Below, piece by piece: positions 9,094 through 17,563 of a stretch of DNA of 64,000 bases; within the stretch, counting starts at the first letter, position 1; every line of letters begins with the position of its first letter. The notes below the pieces were generated by a model that made no database searches, had not been told where the DNA came from, and saw only the letters and a program-made list of their open reading frames with translations. This DNA comes from Paludibacterium paludis (GTDB taxonomy: Bacteria; Pseudomonadota; Gammaproteobacteria; Burkholderiales; Chromobacteriaceae): assembly GCF_018802605.1 (NCBI RefSeq), contig NZ_CP069161.1:1984001-2048000 (forward strand), in the 5' to 3' direction. The translations under genes and the position numbers were made by a program.

Positions 9094-9138
9094 AAAAAAA
9101 CGGCCCCCGCCCCGCCGAACAACTGGCGGGAAGGGGGC
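9094..9138 (-). terminator. Intrinsic terminator directly after the major pilin gene
   Basis: On the minus strand a 12-bp GC stem with a 2-nt bulge on each side (9103-9116 with 9125-9138) and an 8-nt loop is followed by seven T. It lies 9 bp after pilS and before the rest of the operon, so it should let many transcripts end after pilin and only part continue. Confidence 0.85.
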
Positions 9139-9147
9139 GGCGTTGAT

Positions 9148-9726
9148 TTAGATGTTAAAAGCCAAGTCGACGGTATTGTTGGTGGCATCGGTACATCCAC
9201 CAGCAATCGAGCCGGCTTGCAGGTTGCCGTTGGCGTCGACGATGGTTGTCGCGGAACCGACCTTGGAGGCCGCATTCCAGCCACCACCGAGCATCGGAAT
9301 GGCCTTCATGCAAATGTCTTGCGGTACGTTGGCCATGTCCAGGGTCAGCAGAGTGCTGTCGGTGGCGTCCGGGGTCAGGTCGAACTTGACGCCCTTCATC
9401 GGGCCCGCACCAGCGATTTTGGTCGTTGCATCGACCTTCCATTCGGCCGGCAGCGAGGCTTTCAGGTTGTTGAAGCTGGCGCCAGTGTTCACGCCGCTGC
9501 TGAACGCGGTCATCAGCTGGGCCTTGGTGCGGGTCATGCCGTCGGCGATGTTGTTGTAGTCGTTGGACGACTTGGCGACCTGATAGCCGGCCAGGGTGGC
9601 GGCGATGGCCAGGGCGGCGAGACCGGAGTACAGGATGAATTCGTTAAGGCTGACACCGCGCTGGTTTTTCAGCGAAGCGTCGTTGGATTCGATGGCGTGT
9701 TGTACGGCGTTTTTGCGGAAGAACAT
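9148..9726 (-). CDS. pilS: Type IVb major pilin
   Basis: A 192-residue prepilin with a long 24-residue leader ending QRG, then VSLNEFILYSGL with Glu at mature +5 and a hydrophobic helix to about residue 50. The long leader and a first mature residue other than Phe are the mark of the type IVb class. Two Cys residues in the C-terminal part (DICMKA and GGCTDA) can form the usual D-region disulfide. AAGGA precedes the ATG at 9726. It is first in the operon, is followed by a strong terminator, and is divergent from the alcohol dehydrogenase gene across 238 bp. High-level expression relative to the downstream assembly genes is expected. Confidence 0.9.
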   Translation of the reverse strand: MFFRKNAVQHAIESNDASLKNQRGVSLNEFILYSGLAALAIAATLAGYQVAKSSNDYNNIADGMTRTKAQLMTAFSSGVNTGASFNNLKASLPAEWKVDATTKIAGAGPMKGVKFDLTPDATDSTLLTLDMANVPQDICMKAIPMLGGGWNAASKVGSATTIVDANGNLQAGSIAGGCTDATNNTVDLAFNI

Positions 9727-9964
9727 AGTCGTTGGGTTCCTTGGTCTTGGAGAAAAAGCAGATCGGCGAAGAGGTCCGCGATCTGATGTCCGCTACTTTA
9801 GGGGGACTTGGAAACGCAATTAATCGGACGAATCCGAATCAGGAAAGCGAGGGGGGACGGTCGCGAGCGTGGAGACAACTCTTGATGCCGCTCAATATGG
9901 GCGACGGGCGGGAGGCGCACCATCTACCCACAAATAGCTCTGACATTCAAAAAGGAGACTTACC

Positions 9965-11098
9965 ATGACGATTACCGCTTTCTACATTCCCTCCCTGAAC
10001 CTGATGGGCGCCGGCAGCCTCGCGGATGCCGTGGCGCGCATGAAGGATCTGGGGTTCCGACGGGCGCTGGTGGTGACGGACGCCGGCATCGTCAAAGCCG
10101 GGCTGGCCGACAAGGTGGTACGGCTGCTGGCGGATCAGGATATCCGTGGTTTCGTGTTCGACGGCGTCAAGCCCAATCCCACCACCGCGAACGTGGCGGC
10201 CGGGCTTGACCTGCTGCGCGCCAATCAGTGCGACGTGGTGATCTCCCTGGGCGGCGGTTCTCCGCACGACTGCGCCAAGGGCATCGCGCTCGTGGCCGTG
10301 AACGGCGGCAAAATCGCCGACTACGAGGGCGTCGACAAATCGGCCAAGCCGCAATTGCCGCTGGTGGCGATCAATACGACGGCCGGCACGGCCAGCGAAA
10401 TGACCCGTTTCTGCATCATCACCGACGAGTCACGCCACGTGAAAATGGCCATCGTCGACAAGCACACCACGCCCATTCTGTCCGTCAACGATCCGGAAAC
10501 CATGGCCGGCATGCCGCCGGGCTTGACCGCCGCGACCGGGATGGATGCGTTGACCCATGCCGTGGAAGCGTATGTGTCGACGGCCGCCACGCCGATCACC
10601 GATGCCTGTGCGCTCAAGGCGATTTCGCTGATCAGCGGCTATTTGCGCCGCGCGGTGAAGGATGGCGCCGACATGGAGGCCCGCGAGCAGATGGCCTACG
10701 CGCAATTTCTCGCCGGCATGGCGTTCAACAATGCGTCGCTGGGCTATGTGCACGCGATGGCGCACCAGTTGGGCGGGTTTTACGATTTGCCGCACGGCGT
10801 GTGCAATGCGGTGCTGTTGCCGCACGTGCAGGCCTTCAACGCGCGCGCGGCGGCGGACCGGCTCGTCGATGTCGCCGTGGCGCTCGGCGAAACCGAGAAA
10901 TCCTCCGATGCGGCGCTCGCCGCGATCCGCCGCCTGTCCGCCGATGTCGGTATTCCCGCCGGCCTGACCGACCTTGGCGTCAAGGACGCGGATATCCCGG
11001 TGCTGGCGACCAACGCGCTCAAGGATGCGTGCGGGTTCACCAACCCCATCCAGGCCAGTCATGAAGAAATCATGGGGATTTTCCGGTCGGCGATGTAA
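9965..11098 (+). CDS. Iron-containing alcohol dehydrogenase (group III)
   Basis: A 377-residue enzyme of full family length. The N-terminal Rossmann-like part contains the nucleotide-binding loop [13 protein letters not shown]. The C-terminal helical part holds the metal ligands: Asp in [13 protein letters not shown], His in that same segment, then HAMAHQLGG and [13 protein letters not shown]. Family members oxidise primary alcohols or reduce aldehydes with NAD(P); some act on 1,3-propanediol or lactaldehyde. A near-perfect ribosome site (AAAAAGGAG) sits 7 nt before the ATG. It appears to be a single-gene unit with a hairpin after it, divergent from pilS. The exact substrate cannot be told from sequence. 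Confidence 0.92.
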   Translation: MTITAFYIPSLNLMGAGSLADAVARMKDLGFRRALVVTDAGIVKAGLADKVVRLLADQDIRGFVFDGVKPNPTTANVAAGLDLLRANQCDVVISLGGGSPHDCAKGIALVAVNGGKIADYEGVDKSAKPQLPLVAINTTAGTASEMTRFCIITDESRHVKMAIVDKHTTPILSVNDPETMAGMPPGLTAATGMDALTHAVEAYVSTAATPITDACALKAISLISGYLRRAVKDGADMEAREQMAYAQFLAGMAFNNASLGYVHAMAHQLGGFYDLPHGVCNAVLLPHVQAFNARAAADRLVDVAVALGETEKSSDAALAAIRRLSADVGIPAGLTDLGVKDADIPVLATNALKDACGFTNPIQASHEEIMGIFRSAM

Positions 11099-11126
11099 GG
11101 TAATGGCGTTTGAGCGCTTTGCCGGC

Positions 11127-11150
11127 GCCCGCGGGTTGGCTCCCGCGGGC
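11127..11150 (+). terminator. Probable terminator after the alcohol dehydrogenase
   Basis: GCCCGCGGG, a 6-nt loop, and the perfect complement, followed by GTTGTCGT. The stem is strong but the T tract is weak. Confidence 0.6.
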
Positions 11151-11177
11151 GTTGTCGTATCGGCGGCCCCGGTTTGT

Positions 11178-12560
11178 TTATCCGGTCGCCTTGAGCATGT
11201 CGGCCAGGTGAAGACCCGCGGGCCGGTCAAGCGCGAACCTGGCGGGATGGGTCAGCAAGGCAACGAGATTTTCGTGGTGCTCGGGTTTGCCGTGTCGTGC
11301 GATCCAGCCGACGAAATGGGCCTTGTTCGCATCATTCATCGCGCCCAGCCGGGTGAGGTCGGTGGAAGGATCATGACTGTTCCACCAGGCGTCCCGGATC
11401 TCCGGGCTGATGGCGGTCGCCCCTATCATCGCCATCAGGAGTCCATACTCGTCGGTGGTCTGGAAAAAGGATTCGCGCTGGGCGGGTGATTGCTCCGTGT
11501 CGCACTGGCCAAGGTAGAGAGTCAGCGTGGTATAGGCCGGGCTGTGTATGACTTTTGCGGGGAAACGGCTTTTGTGGACATGCCCGTCGGTGTCGATGAA
11601 GTTGATCCGTTGCCCGTCAAAGGCGAGGTTTTCCGGTTTGACGTCGGTCAGGTAAAAGCCCTGTCTGTGCAGAGCCCGCAAATCGAGCAGGGCCTGGCGG
11701 AATTCGCCGCTGCCGTGAATGATGTTCCTGGCGATGTCTTCCCACAATTCCCTGCCGGCATTGCGTACGATCATCACGCGATTCTCGACGACCGTCGGCG
11801 AATAGAGGGTGGCCAGCTCCGGTAGCGCGGGTTGCGGACCGGAAAGGTTGAAGGTGTCCCCGGGCGAATTCGGAGCCAGTGCGACAAATCGACGGTCCAT
11901 ACCGGTGACGTGTTTGAATCCGCCCTTCAGCACGGCCTGAGGACGCGTTCCGGGAGCGTAAACGACCCGGCTCTTGGGGGCTAGGGCATTGAAGTAATAG
12001 GTCTTGTTGTCGCTTCCCGTGGTTTTGGCGAAGGTCTCTCCGCGTTTTGCCGCATCCTCGCGCCGTTGGCACAACATGGTGCGGAACGCGCGGAAGCGGC
12101 GCTGGATCCGCATCGCGGCGTAGTGATCGATAAGCGTTTTGACATCGGAGGTTGCCGGCAACGTGCCGTTGTTGCCTTTGTTGGCCAAAAAGGCATGCGC
12201 ATCGATGACGTTTGAGGGAAATGCGTGTTTGAAGACGGTTTTCCCGTCGATCCGGAAATGGGTTGTGTCGCCATCCTGTGTGATGGTGAACGCATCGCGT
12301 TGTTCCGGCGCCGCCAGATCCCGGATCAGGCAGAAACGGACGAGGGGAAGAAAACCGGTATCGCGGTATCCGCGAAAGTCCGCTTCCTTGTGTTCGTGAA
12401 GGGCTTGATAGAGTTTGCCGGCCTGTTCTTTCTTTTCCGCGCTGCGGAACAGGTCGAGAAAACAGCCGAACAGCCCCGTCCGCTCATCGTCGTGCTTGAT
12501 CAGGGAGGCCGCGTCGCTTCGGGCGAGGCGAGTGGGTGGCAAAGAGGATGAAACGGTCAT
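11178..12560 (-). CDS. Protein-kinase-like protein, candidate secreted effector
   Basis: A 460-residue protein without a signal peptide. Residues about 205-390 look like a divergent protein kinase: Lys in PQAVLKGG (212), a catalytic-loop match LTDVKPENLAF with D306, K308 and N311, then NFIDTDG with D323 in the DFG place, and DEYGLLMAM like the helix-F region. Residues 151-165 (RIQRRFRAFRTMLCQ) resemble an IQ calmodulin-binding motif, with the second basic position off-register. The N-terminal 40 residues are Ser/Thr/Ala-rich, as in type III secretion signals. ATG 12560 has AAGGAT 5-6 nt upstream. Base composition looks lower in GC than neighbours, which hints at transfer. The effector role is inference; the substrate is unknown. 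Confidence 0.6.
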   Translation of the reverse strand: MTVSSSLPPTRLARSDAASLIKHDDERTGLFGCFLDLFRSAEKKEQAGKLYQALHEHKEADFRGYRDTGFLPLVRFCLIRDLAAPEQRDAFTITQDGDTTHFRIDGKTVFKHAFPSNVIDAHAFLANKGNNGTLPATSDVKTLIDHYAAMRIQRRFRAFRTMLCQRREDAAKRGETFAKTTGSDNKTYYFNALAPKSRVVYAPGTRPQAVLKGGFKHVTGMDRRFVALAPNSPGDTFNLSGPQPALPELATLYSPTVVENRVMIVRNAGRELWEDIARNIIHGSGEFRQALLDLRALHRQGFYLTDVKPENLAFDGQRINFIDTDGHVHKSRFPAKVIHSPAYTTLTLYLGQCDTEQSPAQRESFFQTTDEYGLLMAMIGATAISPEIRDAWWNSHDPSTDLTRLGAMNDANKAHFVGWIARHGKPEHHENLVALLTHPARFALDRPAGLHLADMLKATG

Positions 12561-12646
12561 GGAGATCCTTGGTGTCGTTGCCCGCATGCGGCGGAATGAC
12601 CCGTGATCCTATGCCGTTACCGTTGAAGCGGACTTTCACTAACCGC

Positions 12647-13831
12647 TCACGCGCGGGGACGCTTGAGGTGCTTCATGGCCCGGTTGATGCCGTCCAGTGT
12701 CAGCGGATAGTGCCGATCCCCCATCAGCTCGCGGATCATTTTCACCGACGGAGTATAGTCCCAATAGCCTTCGGCGACCGGGTTGAGCCAGATCGCGTGG
12801 CGGAAGTGCGCGAGCAGCCGGCCAAGCCAGACCGCGCCGGCCTCTTCGTTCATGTGCTCCACGCTGCCGCCAGGGTAGGCGATCTCGTACGGACTCATGG
12901 TCGCGTCGCCCACCAGAATCAACTTGTAGTCTTCCCCGTAGGTCCGGATCAGCTCCAGCGTGGACAGTGTGTGGCCGTGACGCCGCTGGTTGTCTTTCCA
13001 GACGGTTTCGTAGACGCAATTGTGGAAATAATAGTACTCAAGATGCTTGAATTCGCTGCGCGCGGCGGAAAACAGCTCTTCGCAGACCCGGATGTGATCG
13101 TCCATCGAACCGCCGATATCGAAGAGCACCAGGACCTTGACCGCGTTATGCATTTCCGGACGCAGGCGAATGTCCAGCAGGCCGGCGTTCTTCGCGGTCG
13201 CGCCGATCGTGGCTTCCAGATCGAGTTCTTCTGCCGCGCCGTCGCGCGCGAATTCGCGCAACCGCTTCAGGGCGACCTTGATGTTGCGGGTGCCCAGTTC
13301 GACGCTGTCGTCAAGGTTGCGAAATTCCCGTTTGTCCCAGACCTTCACCGCGCGGCGGTGACGCGAAGTGTCCTGTCCGATGCGGATGCCTTCGGGGTTG
13401 TAGCCAAAGGCGCCGAAGGGGCTCGTGCCACCGGTGCCGATCCAGCGGTTGCCACCCTGGTGGCGTTCCTGCTGCTCCCTGAGGCGTTCGCGCAACGTTT
13501 CCATCAGTTTGTCGTAGCCGAGCGCGTCGATCCGCGCCTTTTCTTCGTCGGTCAGATATTTTTCGATTTGTTTTTTCAGCCACTCTTCGGGCAGTTCGCG
13601 TGCCAGATCCTCGAGATTCAGTTCGGCGCCGTGAAACACATGGCCAAATACGCGATCGAAGCGGTCGAAATGGCGCTCGTCCTTGACGAGGCAGGTGCGC
13701 GCGAGAAAATAAAAGCTTTCCAGGCTGCCGAACGCGACCTGGCGCTTGAGCGCTTCCAGAAGCGTCAGGAACTCTCTGAGCGAAACGGGGATGTCTGCGT
13801 CACGCAAGGCAAAAAAGAAATTGATCAACAT
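12647..13831 (-). CDS. CoxE-like von Willebrand factor type A domain protein
   Basis: A 394-residue protein. The N-terminal half is helical and charged (MLINFFFALRDADIPVSLRE, then Glu/Lys-rich segments). The C-terminal half is a vWA domain with the metal-site motif LFDIGGSMDDH (D-x-G-x-S form) and later LVGDATMSPYE. Family members act with MoxR AAA+ ATPases in metal-cofactor insertion or protein-complex maturation. A matching MoxR ATPase is present at 46151-46999, about 32 kb away, instead of next door. ATG 13831 was preferred because the conserved N-terminus begins there, although the ribosome site is weak. The kinase-like gene follows on the same strand after 86 bp. Confidence 0.82.
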   Translation of the reverse strand: MLINFFFALRDADIPVSLREFLTLLEALKRQVAFGSLESFYFLARTCLVKDERHFDRFDRVFGHVFHGAELNLEDLARELPEEWLKKQIEKYLTDEEKARIDALGYDKLMETLRERLREQQERHQGGNRWIGTGGTSPFGAFGYNPEGIRIGQDTSRHRRAVKVWDKREFRNLDDSVELGTRNIKVALKRLREFARDGAAEELDLEATIGATAKNAGLLDIRLRPEMHNAVKVLVLFDIGGSMDDHIRVCEELFSAARSEFKHLEYYYFHNCVYETVWKDNQRRHGHTLSTLELIRTYGEDYKLILVGDATMSPYEIAYPGGSVEHMNEEAGAVWLGRLLAHFRHAIWLNPVAEGYWDYTPSVKMIRELMGDRHYPLTLDGINRAMKHLKRPRA

Positions 13832-13953
13832 GGCATGATCCGGCGATGACAAATGATAAACGCGATGGTATTCTCGATTAGAGCTTGCGCTCCAAACGTG
13901 TGTTTGCCGTGACGGTAAGACCGACCCTATCCATCTCCTCGAGGATAACACAT

Positions 13954-15381
13954 ATGGATGAACGCCCAGACAACCACGAGGCCGCCATGGCGCTCGAGCC
14001 AGTGCTCGAACGCCTCAGGGCGGGGTTTGCCGCCGATGCGTTTCCGTCGGCGGGAGCGCGCAAGGAGCGGTTGCGCCAGTTGCGCAGTCTCGTACTGGAA
14101 AACCGTCAGGCGCTGATCGACGCGGTCTGCGCCGACTTCGGACATCGCAGCGCCACGGAAACCGAGCTGTCGGAGCTCTTTCCCACGCTCGAGGAAATCC
14201 GTTATGCCTCCGGCAGGCTCAAGGGGTGGATGACACCGCGGCGGCGCCCAGTGTCGCAATGGTTCATGCCGGCCCGCAACCGCGTGATGCCACAGCCTCT
14301 CGGAGTGATCGGCGTGGTGGTGCCCTGGAATTTTCCGCTGTTCCTGGCGTTCGGGCCGCTGGTCGGGGCGCTCGCCGCCGGCAACCGGGTCATGATCAAG
14401 ATGTCGGAATTCACGCCGCGCACCGGGGCGCTTCTGGAACGGTTGTGCCGCCACTATTTCGGCGATGGTCTGGTTGCGGTTGTGAACGGCGGGGTCGATG
14501 TCGCGGAGGCTTTCACCCGGCTGCCGTTCGACCATCTGTTGTTCACCGGCTCGACGGCGGTCGGACGCCATGTGATGCGTGCCGCCGCGGCGAACCTGAC
14601 GCCGGTTACCCTGGAGCTCGGCGGCAAATCGCCGGTGATCGTGTCCCGTTGCGCCGACCTGAAAAAAACCGCGGCATCCCTGGTGCAGGGGAAGTTGCTC
14701 AATGCCGGCCAGATTTGCGTGGCGCCCGATTACGTGCTGGTGCCGCACGAGGAGAGGGCCGCGCTGGTCGCCGAACTCAAGTCGGCCTTCGCCAAGCAGT
14801 ATCCGAGGCGTAACGACAACCCCGATTACACCTGTATCATCAACGATCGCCAGTATCGCCGCCTGGCCGACTGGCTCGAGGAGGCGCGCACGGCGGGCGC
14901 CGATGTGCAGCGCGTCGATCCTGCCGGCGAACCCGACACAGGACGCAAAATGCCCTTGCATCTCGTGCTTGACTGCCCGGATTCGGCGCGGCTGATGCAA
15001 GAGGAGATTTTCGGGCCGATTTTGCCCATCGTCGGCTACGACAGCCTCGACGAGGCGCTCGACTACGTGAACCGGCGCCCCCGCCCGCTCGCCCTCTATC
15101 TGTTCGCCCGGCGCCAGGAAACGGTGGATCGGGTGCTCGCGCAAACCCTCTCCGGCGGCGTGGCGATCAACGATACGGTCATGCAGGTGGCGCAGGACGG
15201 CTTGCCGTTCGGCGGGGTCGGGCCGTCGGGCATGGGCCATTACCACGGTTACGATGGATTTTTGACCTTCTCCAAGCTCAAGCCGGTGTTCGTGCAAAGC
15301 CGTTTGGGCATGACCTGGATGACGCGCGCGCCCTATGGACGGCTTTCCGGCTGGCTGGTGCGCTTGATGGTCGGAGGTTGA
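13954..15381 (+). CDS. Coniferyl-aldehyde-dehydrogenase-like NAD(P) aldehyde dehydrogenase
   Basis: A 475-residue enzyme of the CALDH subgroup of aldehyde dehydrogenases. Visible motifs are VVPWNFPLFL, the cofactor-binding segment GNRVMIKMSEF, FTGSTAVGRHV, the catalytic Glu in LELGGKSP and the catalytic Cys in NAGQICVAPDY. The C-terminus is hydrophobic, which may attach it to the membrane. GAGG precedes the ATG by 9 nt. It is the first gene of a tight operon with a Tat-signal protein (1 bp gap) and a GMC oxidoreductase. That order suggests that an alcohol is oxidised by the GMC enzyme and the aldehyde is then oxidised by this one. The substrate is unknown. Confidence 0.88.
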   Translation: MDERPDNHEAAMALEPVLERLRAGFAADAFPSAGARKERLRQLRSLVLENRQALIDAVCADFGHRSATETELSELFPTLEEIRYASGRLKGWMTPRRRPVSQWFMPARNRVMPQPLGVIGVVVPWNFPLFLAFGPLVGALAAGNRVMIKMSEFTPRTGALLERLCRHYFGDGLVAVVNGGVDVAEAFTRLPFDHLLFTGSTAVGRHVMRAAAANLTPVTLELGGKSPVIVSRCADLKKTAASLVQGKLLNAGQICVAPDYVLVPHEERAALVAELKSAFAKQYPRRNDNPDYTCIINDRQYRRLADWLEEARTAGADVQRVDPAGEPDTGRKMPLHLVLDCPDSARLMQEEIFGPILPIVGYDSLDEALDYVNRRPRPLALYLFARRQETVDRVLAQTLSGGVAINDTVMQVAQDGLPFGGVGPSGMGHYHGYDGFLTFSKLKPVFVQSRLGMTWMTRAPYGRLSGWLVRLMVGG

Positions 15382-15382
15382 G

Positions 15383-15898
15383 GTGGCGACCCGGCGGCAG
15401 TTCATCAAGGCGGGAGCGGCCGGTGCCCTGTTGCTCGCGGGTGTCGCGTTTCTCGCCGCGCCCGAGGCGGAGCGGCATGGGCCCCGCCCGCACGGAGCGG
15501 CATGGTTGACGGCTCGCGACGCGGCCGTGCTGGCCGTCATCGCTCCAGTGATGCTCGGGGTGCCGGGTTTGCCCGTCGCCGCCGTGGTGGAGGGCGTTGA
15601 CGAGGCGGTGCTCGCGCTGTCCGCCCCGGTGCGGGCGGAAGTCCGTCAGCTTCTCGACATTCTGGGTCACCCCTGGGGGAGGCGCTGGCTCGCCGGTATC
15701 GCGAGTCCATGGTCGCTGGCGGGCGCCGCCGATGTTGCCCGCTTTCTGGATGCCTGGCGCGCGAGTCGTTTCGCTTTGCTGCGCGCCGGATACCAGGCCT
15801 TGCATGCCTTGCTTTGCGCCGCCTGGTACGGCAATCCGGCCAGCTGGGCGCGTATCGGTTATCAGCCTCCGGGAACCATCATGGAGTTCATCCGTTGA
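15383..15898 (+). CDS. Tat-signal small protein paired with GMC oxidoreductase
   Basis: A 171-residue protein starting at GTG, with a twin-arginine signal near the N-terminus (TRRQFIKAG, then a long Ala/Leu-rich h-region). After it comes an all-helical domain with no cofactor motif. It resembles in length and place the small subunits or chaperones beside membrane GMC dehydrogenases (gluconate 2-dehydrogenase subunit 3 class). The Tat signal could carry the large subunit, which has no export signal of its own, across the membrane as a complex. Its start lies 1 bp after the aldehyde dehydrogenase stop and its stop overlaps the next start (TTGA). Function is inferred from context. Confidence 0.7.
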   Translation: MATRRQFIKAGAAGALLLAGVAFLAAPEAERHGPRPHGAAWLTARDAAVLAVIAPVMLGVPGLPVAAVVEGVDEAVLALSAPVRAEVRQLLDILGHPWGRRWLAGIASPWSLAGAADVARFLDAWRASRFALLRAGYQALHALLCAAWYGNPASWARIGYQPPGTIMEFIR

Positions 15899-17499
15899 CG
15901 CAGAATCATTTGCCCGATCCCTATCATGCCCCGGCCGCGGGCGCCTGGCGCATTGTCGACGGCGCCACGCTCGACAAGGATCTGCCATTGACCGCCGACG
16001 CGGTGGTGATCGGCTCCGGCGCGGGCGGGGGGACGATGGCCGAGCGGCTGGCGCTGGCCGGGCTAAAGGTGATCCTGGTGGAAGAGGGTGGACTGAAAAC
16101 CTCCCGGGAATTCCTGTTGCGCGAACGGGAGGCCTATCCGTCCCTCTATCAGGAGTGCGCCGCGCGCAAGACCGCCGACAAGGGAATCACCGTTTTGCAG
16201 GGGCGCACGGTTGGTGGCGGAACGACGGTTAACTGGACCAGCTGTTTCCGTACGCCGGCCGACACCTTGCGGCACTGGCGCGACGTCCATGGTCTGTCCG
16301 AACTGACCGATGACGCGCTCGCGCCGTTCTTCGCGAGGGCCGAAGCGCGCCTTGGCGTGACCGACTGGGCGGCCGAACCCAACGTCAACAACGCCCTGCT
16401 GGAAAAGGGCTGCCGGGCCCTCGGCGTTCCCAGCCGGCGCATCCGCCGCAATGTGCGCGGTTGCTGGAATCTCGGGTATTGCGGGATGGGATGCCCGACC
16501 AATGCCAAGCAGTCGATGCTGGTGACGGCGATCCCCGCCGCGCTGGCCCGTGGGGCGACACTGCTGACCCGGGTCAGAATCGAGCGGCTCGAGAGCAATG
16601 CGGCGAATGACCGCGTCAGCGCCGCGCTGGGGGTGGCGCTGGGCATCGATGGCATGCGGCCGACCGGGCGCCGGGTGCGCATCGTGGCTCGCCATTTCAT
16701 CCTGGCGGCGGGATCCGTCGGAACCCCTGCCATTCTGCTGCGCAGCGGGGCGCCCGACCCGTCCGGTCTTTCCGGCGCCCGGACCTTTTTGCATCCGGTC
16801 GCCCTGTCCGGCGCGCTCTTCGATGCGCGCGTCGATGCCTTCAACGGCGCGCCGCAGACTGTCTATTCCGATCATTTTTTGCATCGGGAGCCGATCGACG
16901 GGCCGCTGGGCTTCAAGCTGGAGGTGCCGCCGGTGCACCCGCTGCTGATGGCGGTGACATTGCCCGGGCACGGCGAAGCCTTCGCGGCGATGATGGCGCG
17001 ATTGCCGAATCTGCATGTGCAGCTGGCCCTGCTGCGGGATGGTTTTCATCCCGACAGCCGGGGCGGTCGCGTGCGCTTGCGCGACGACGGCTCGCCGTTG
17101 CTCGACTATCCGTTCAACGATGTGCTGCGCGACGGGCTGCGGCGCAGTCTGCTCGCCATGGCCGAAATCCAGTTCGCCGCCGGCGCGCGCGTTGTTCTTC
17201 CCGTGCATGAACAGGCTCCGCCGCTGCGCAGTTGGCAAGCCGCCCGCGCCCTGATCGCGACCTTGCCGATGGATCCGCTGCGGGTGAGGGTCGTGAGCGC
17301 CCACGTCATGGGCGGGGCGCCGATGGGCCCGTCTCCCGATCGGGGGGTGATCGATCAGGAGGGGCGTCATTGGCAATGGCACAATCTTGTGGTGGCCGAC
17401 GGTTCGGTGTTTCCCACCAGTCTTGGCGTCAATCCCCAGCTTTCCATCTACGCTTTCTCCTTGCGGGCGGCGGATGCCTTGCTGCGGCGCGGCGCGTGA
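15895..17499 (+). CDS. GMC-family FAD-dependent oxidoreductase
   Basis: A 534-residue flavoprotein. The N-terminus has the FAD dinucleotide fold VVIGSGAGGGTMAERLA with VEEGG following, then the GMC signature region GRTVGGGTTVNW. A Cys-rich stretch, GCWNLGYCGMGCPT, is typical of the branch that includes long-chain alcohol and cholesterol-type oxidoreductases. Near the C-terminus are the catalytic His in SAHVMGG and Asn in SLGVNPQ. The start is TTG, overlapping the previous stop, with GGAG 8 nt upstream. It probably works with the Tat-signal small protein before it and the aldehyde dehydrogenase. The electron acceptor is not evident. Confidence 0.87.
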   Translation: MTQNHLPDPYHAPAAGAWRIVDGATLDKDLPLTADAVVIGSGAGGGTMAERLALAGLKVILVEEGGLKTSREFLLREREAYPSLYQECAARKTADKGITVLQGRTVGGGTTVNWTSCFRTPADTLRHWRDVHGLSELTDDALAPFFARAEARLGVTDWAAEPNVNNALLEKGCRALGVPSRRIRRNVRGCWNLGYCGMGCPTNAKQSMLVTAIPAALARGATLLTRVRIERLESNAANDRVSAALGVALGIDGMRPTGRRVRIVARHFILAAGSVGTPAILLRSGAPDPSGLSGARTFLHPVALSGALFDARVDAFNGAPQTVYSDHFLHREPIDGPLGFKLEVPPVHPLLMAVTLPGHGEAFAAMMARLPNLHVQLALLRDGFHPDSRGGRVRLRDDGSPLLDYPFNDVLRDGLRRSLLAMAEIQFAAGARVVLPVHEQAPPLRSWQAARALIATLPMDPLRVRVVSAHVMGGAPMGPSPDRGVIDQEGRHWQWHNLVVADGSVFPTSLGVNPQLSIYAFSLRAADALLRRGA

Positions 17500-17563
17500 C
17501 ATTGACGCGCAGCGGGTTCGCGGGTCACTATCGCAAGATTCCCGTTCTCCAGGAGGCAAAGAC

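Noticed and set aside
13927..15540. A 537-codon open frame on the minus strand opposite the aldehyde dehydrogenase
   Set aside because: Shadow of the enzyme on the plus strand, which has all catalytic motifs.
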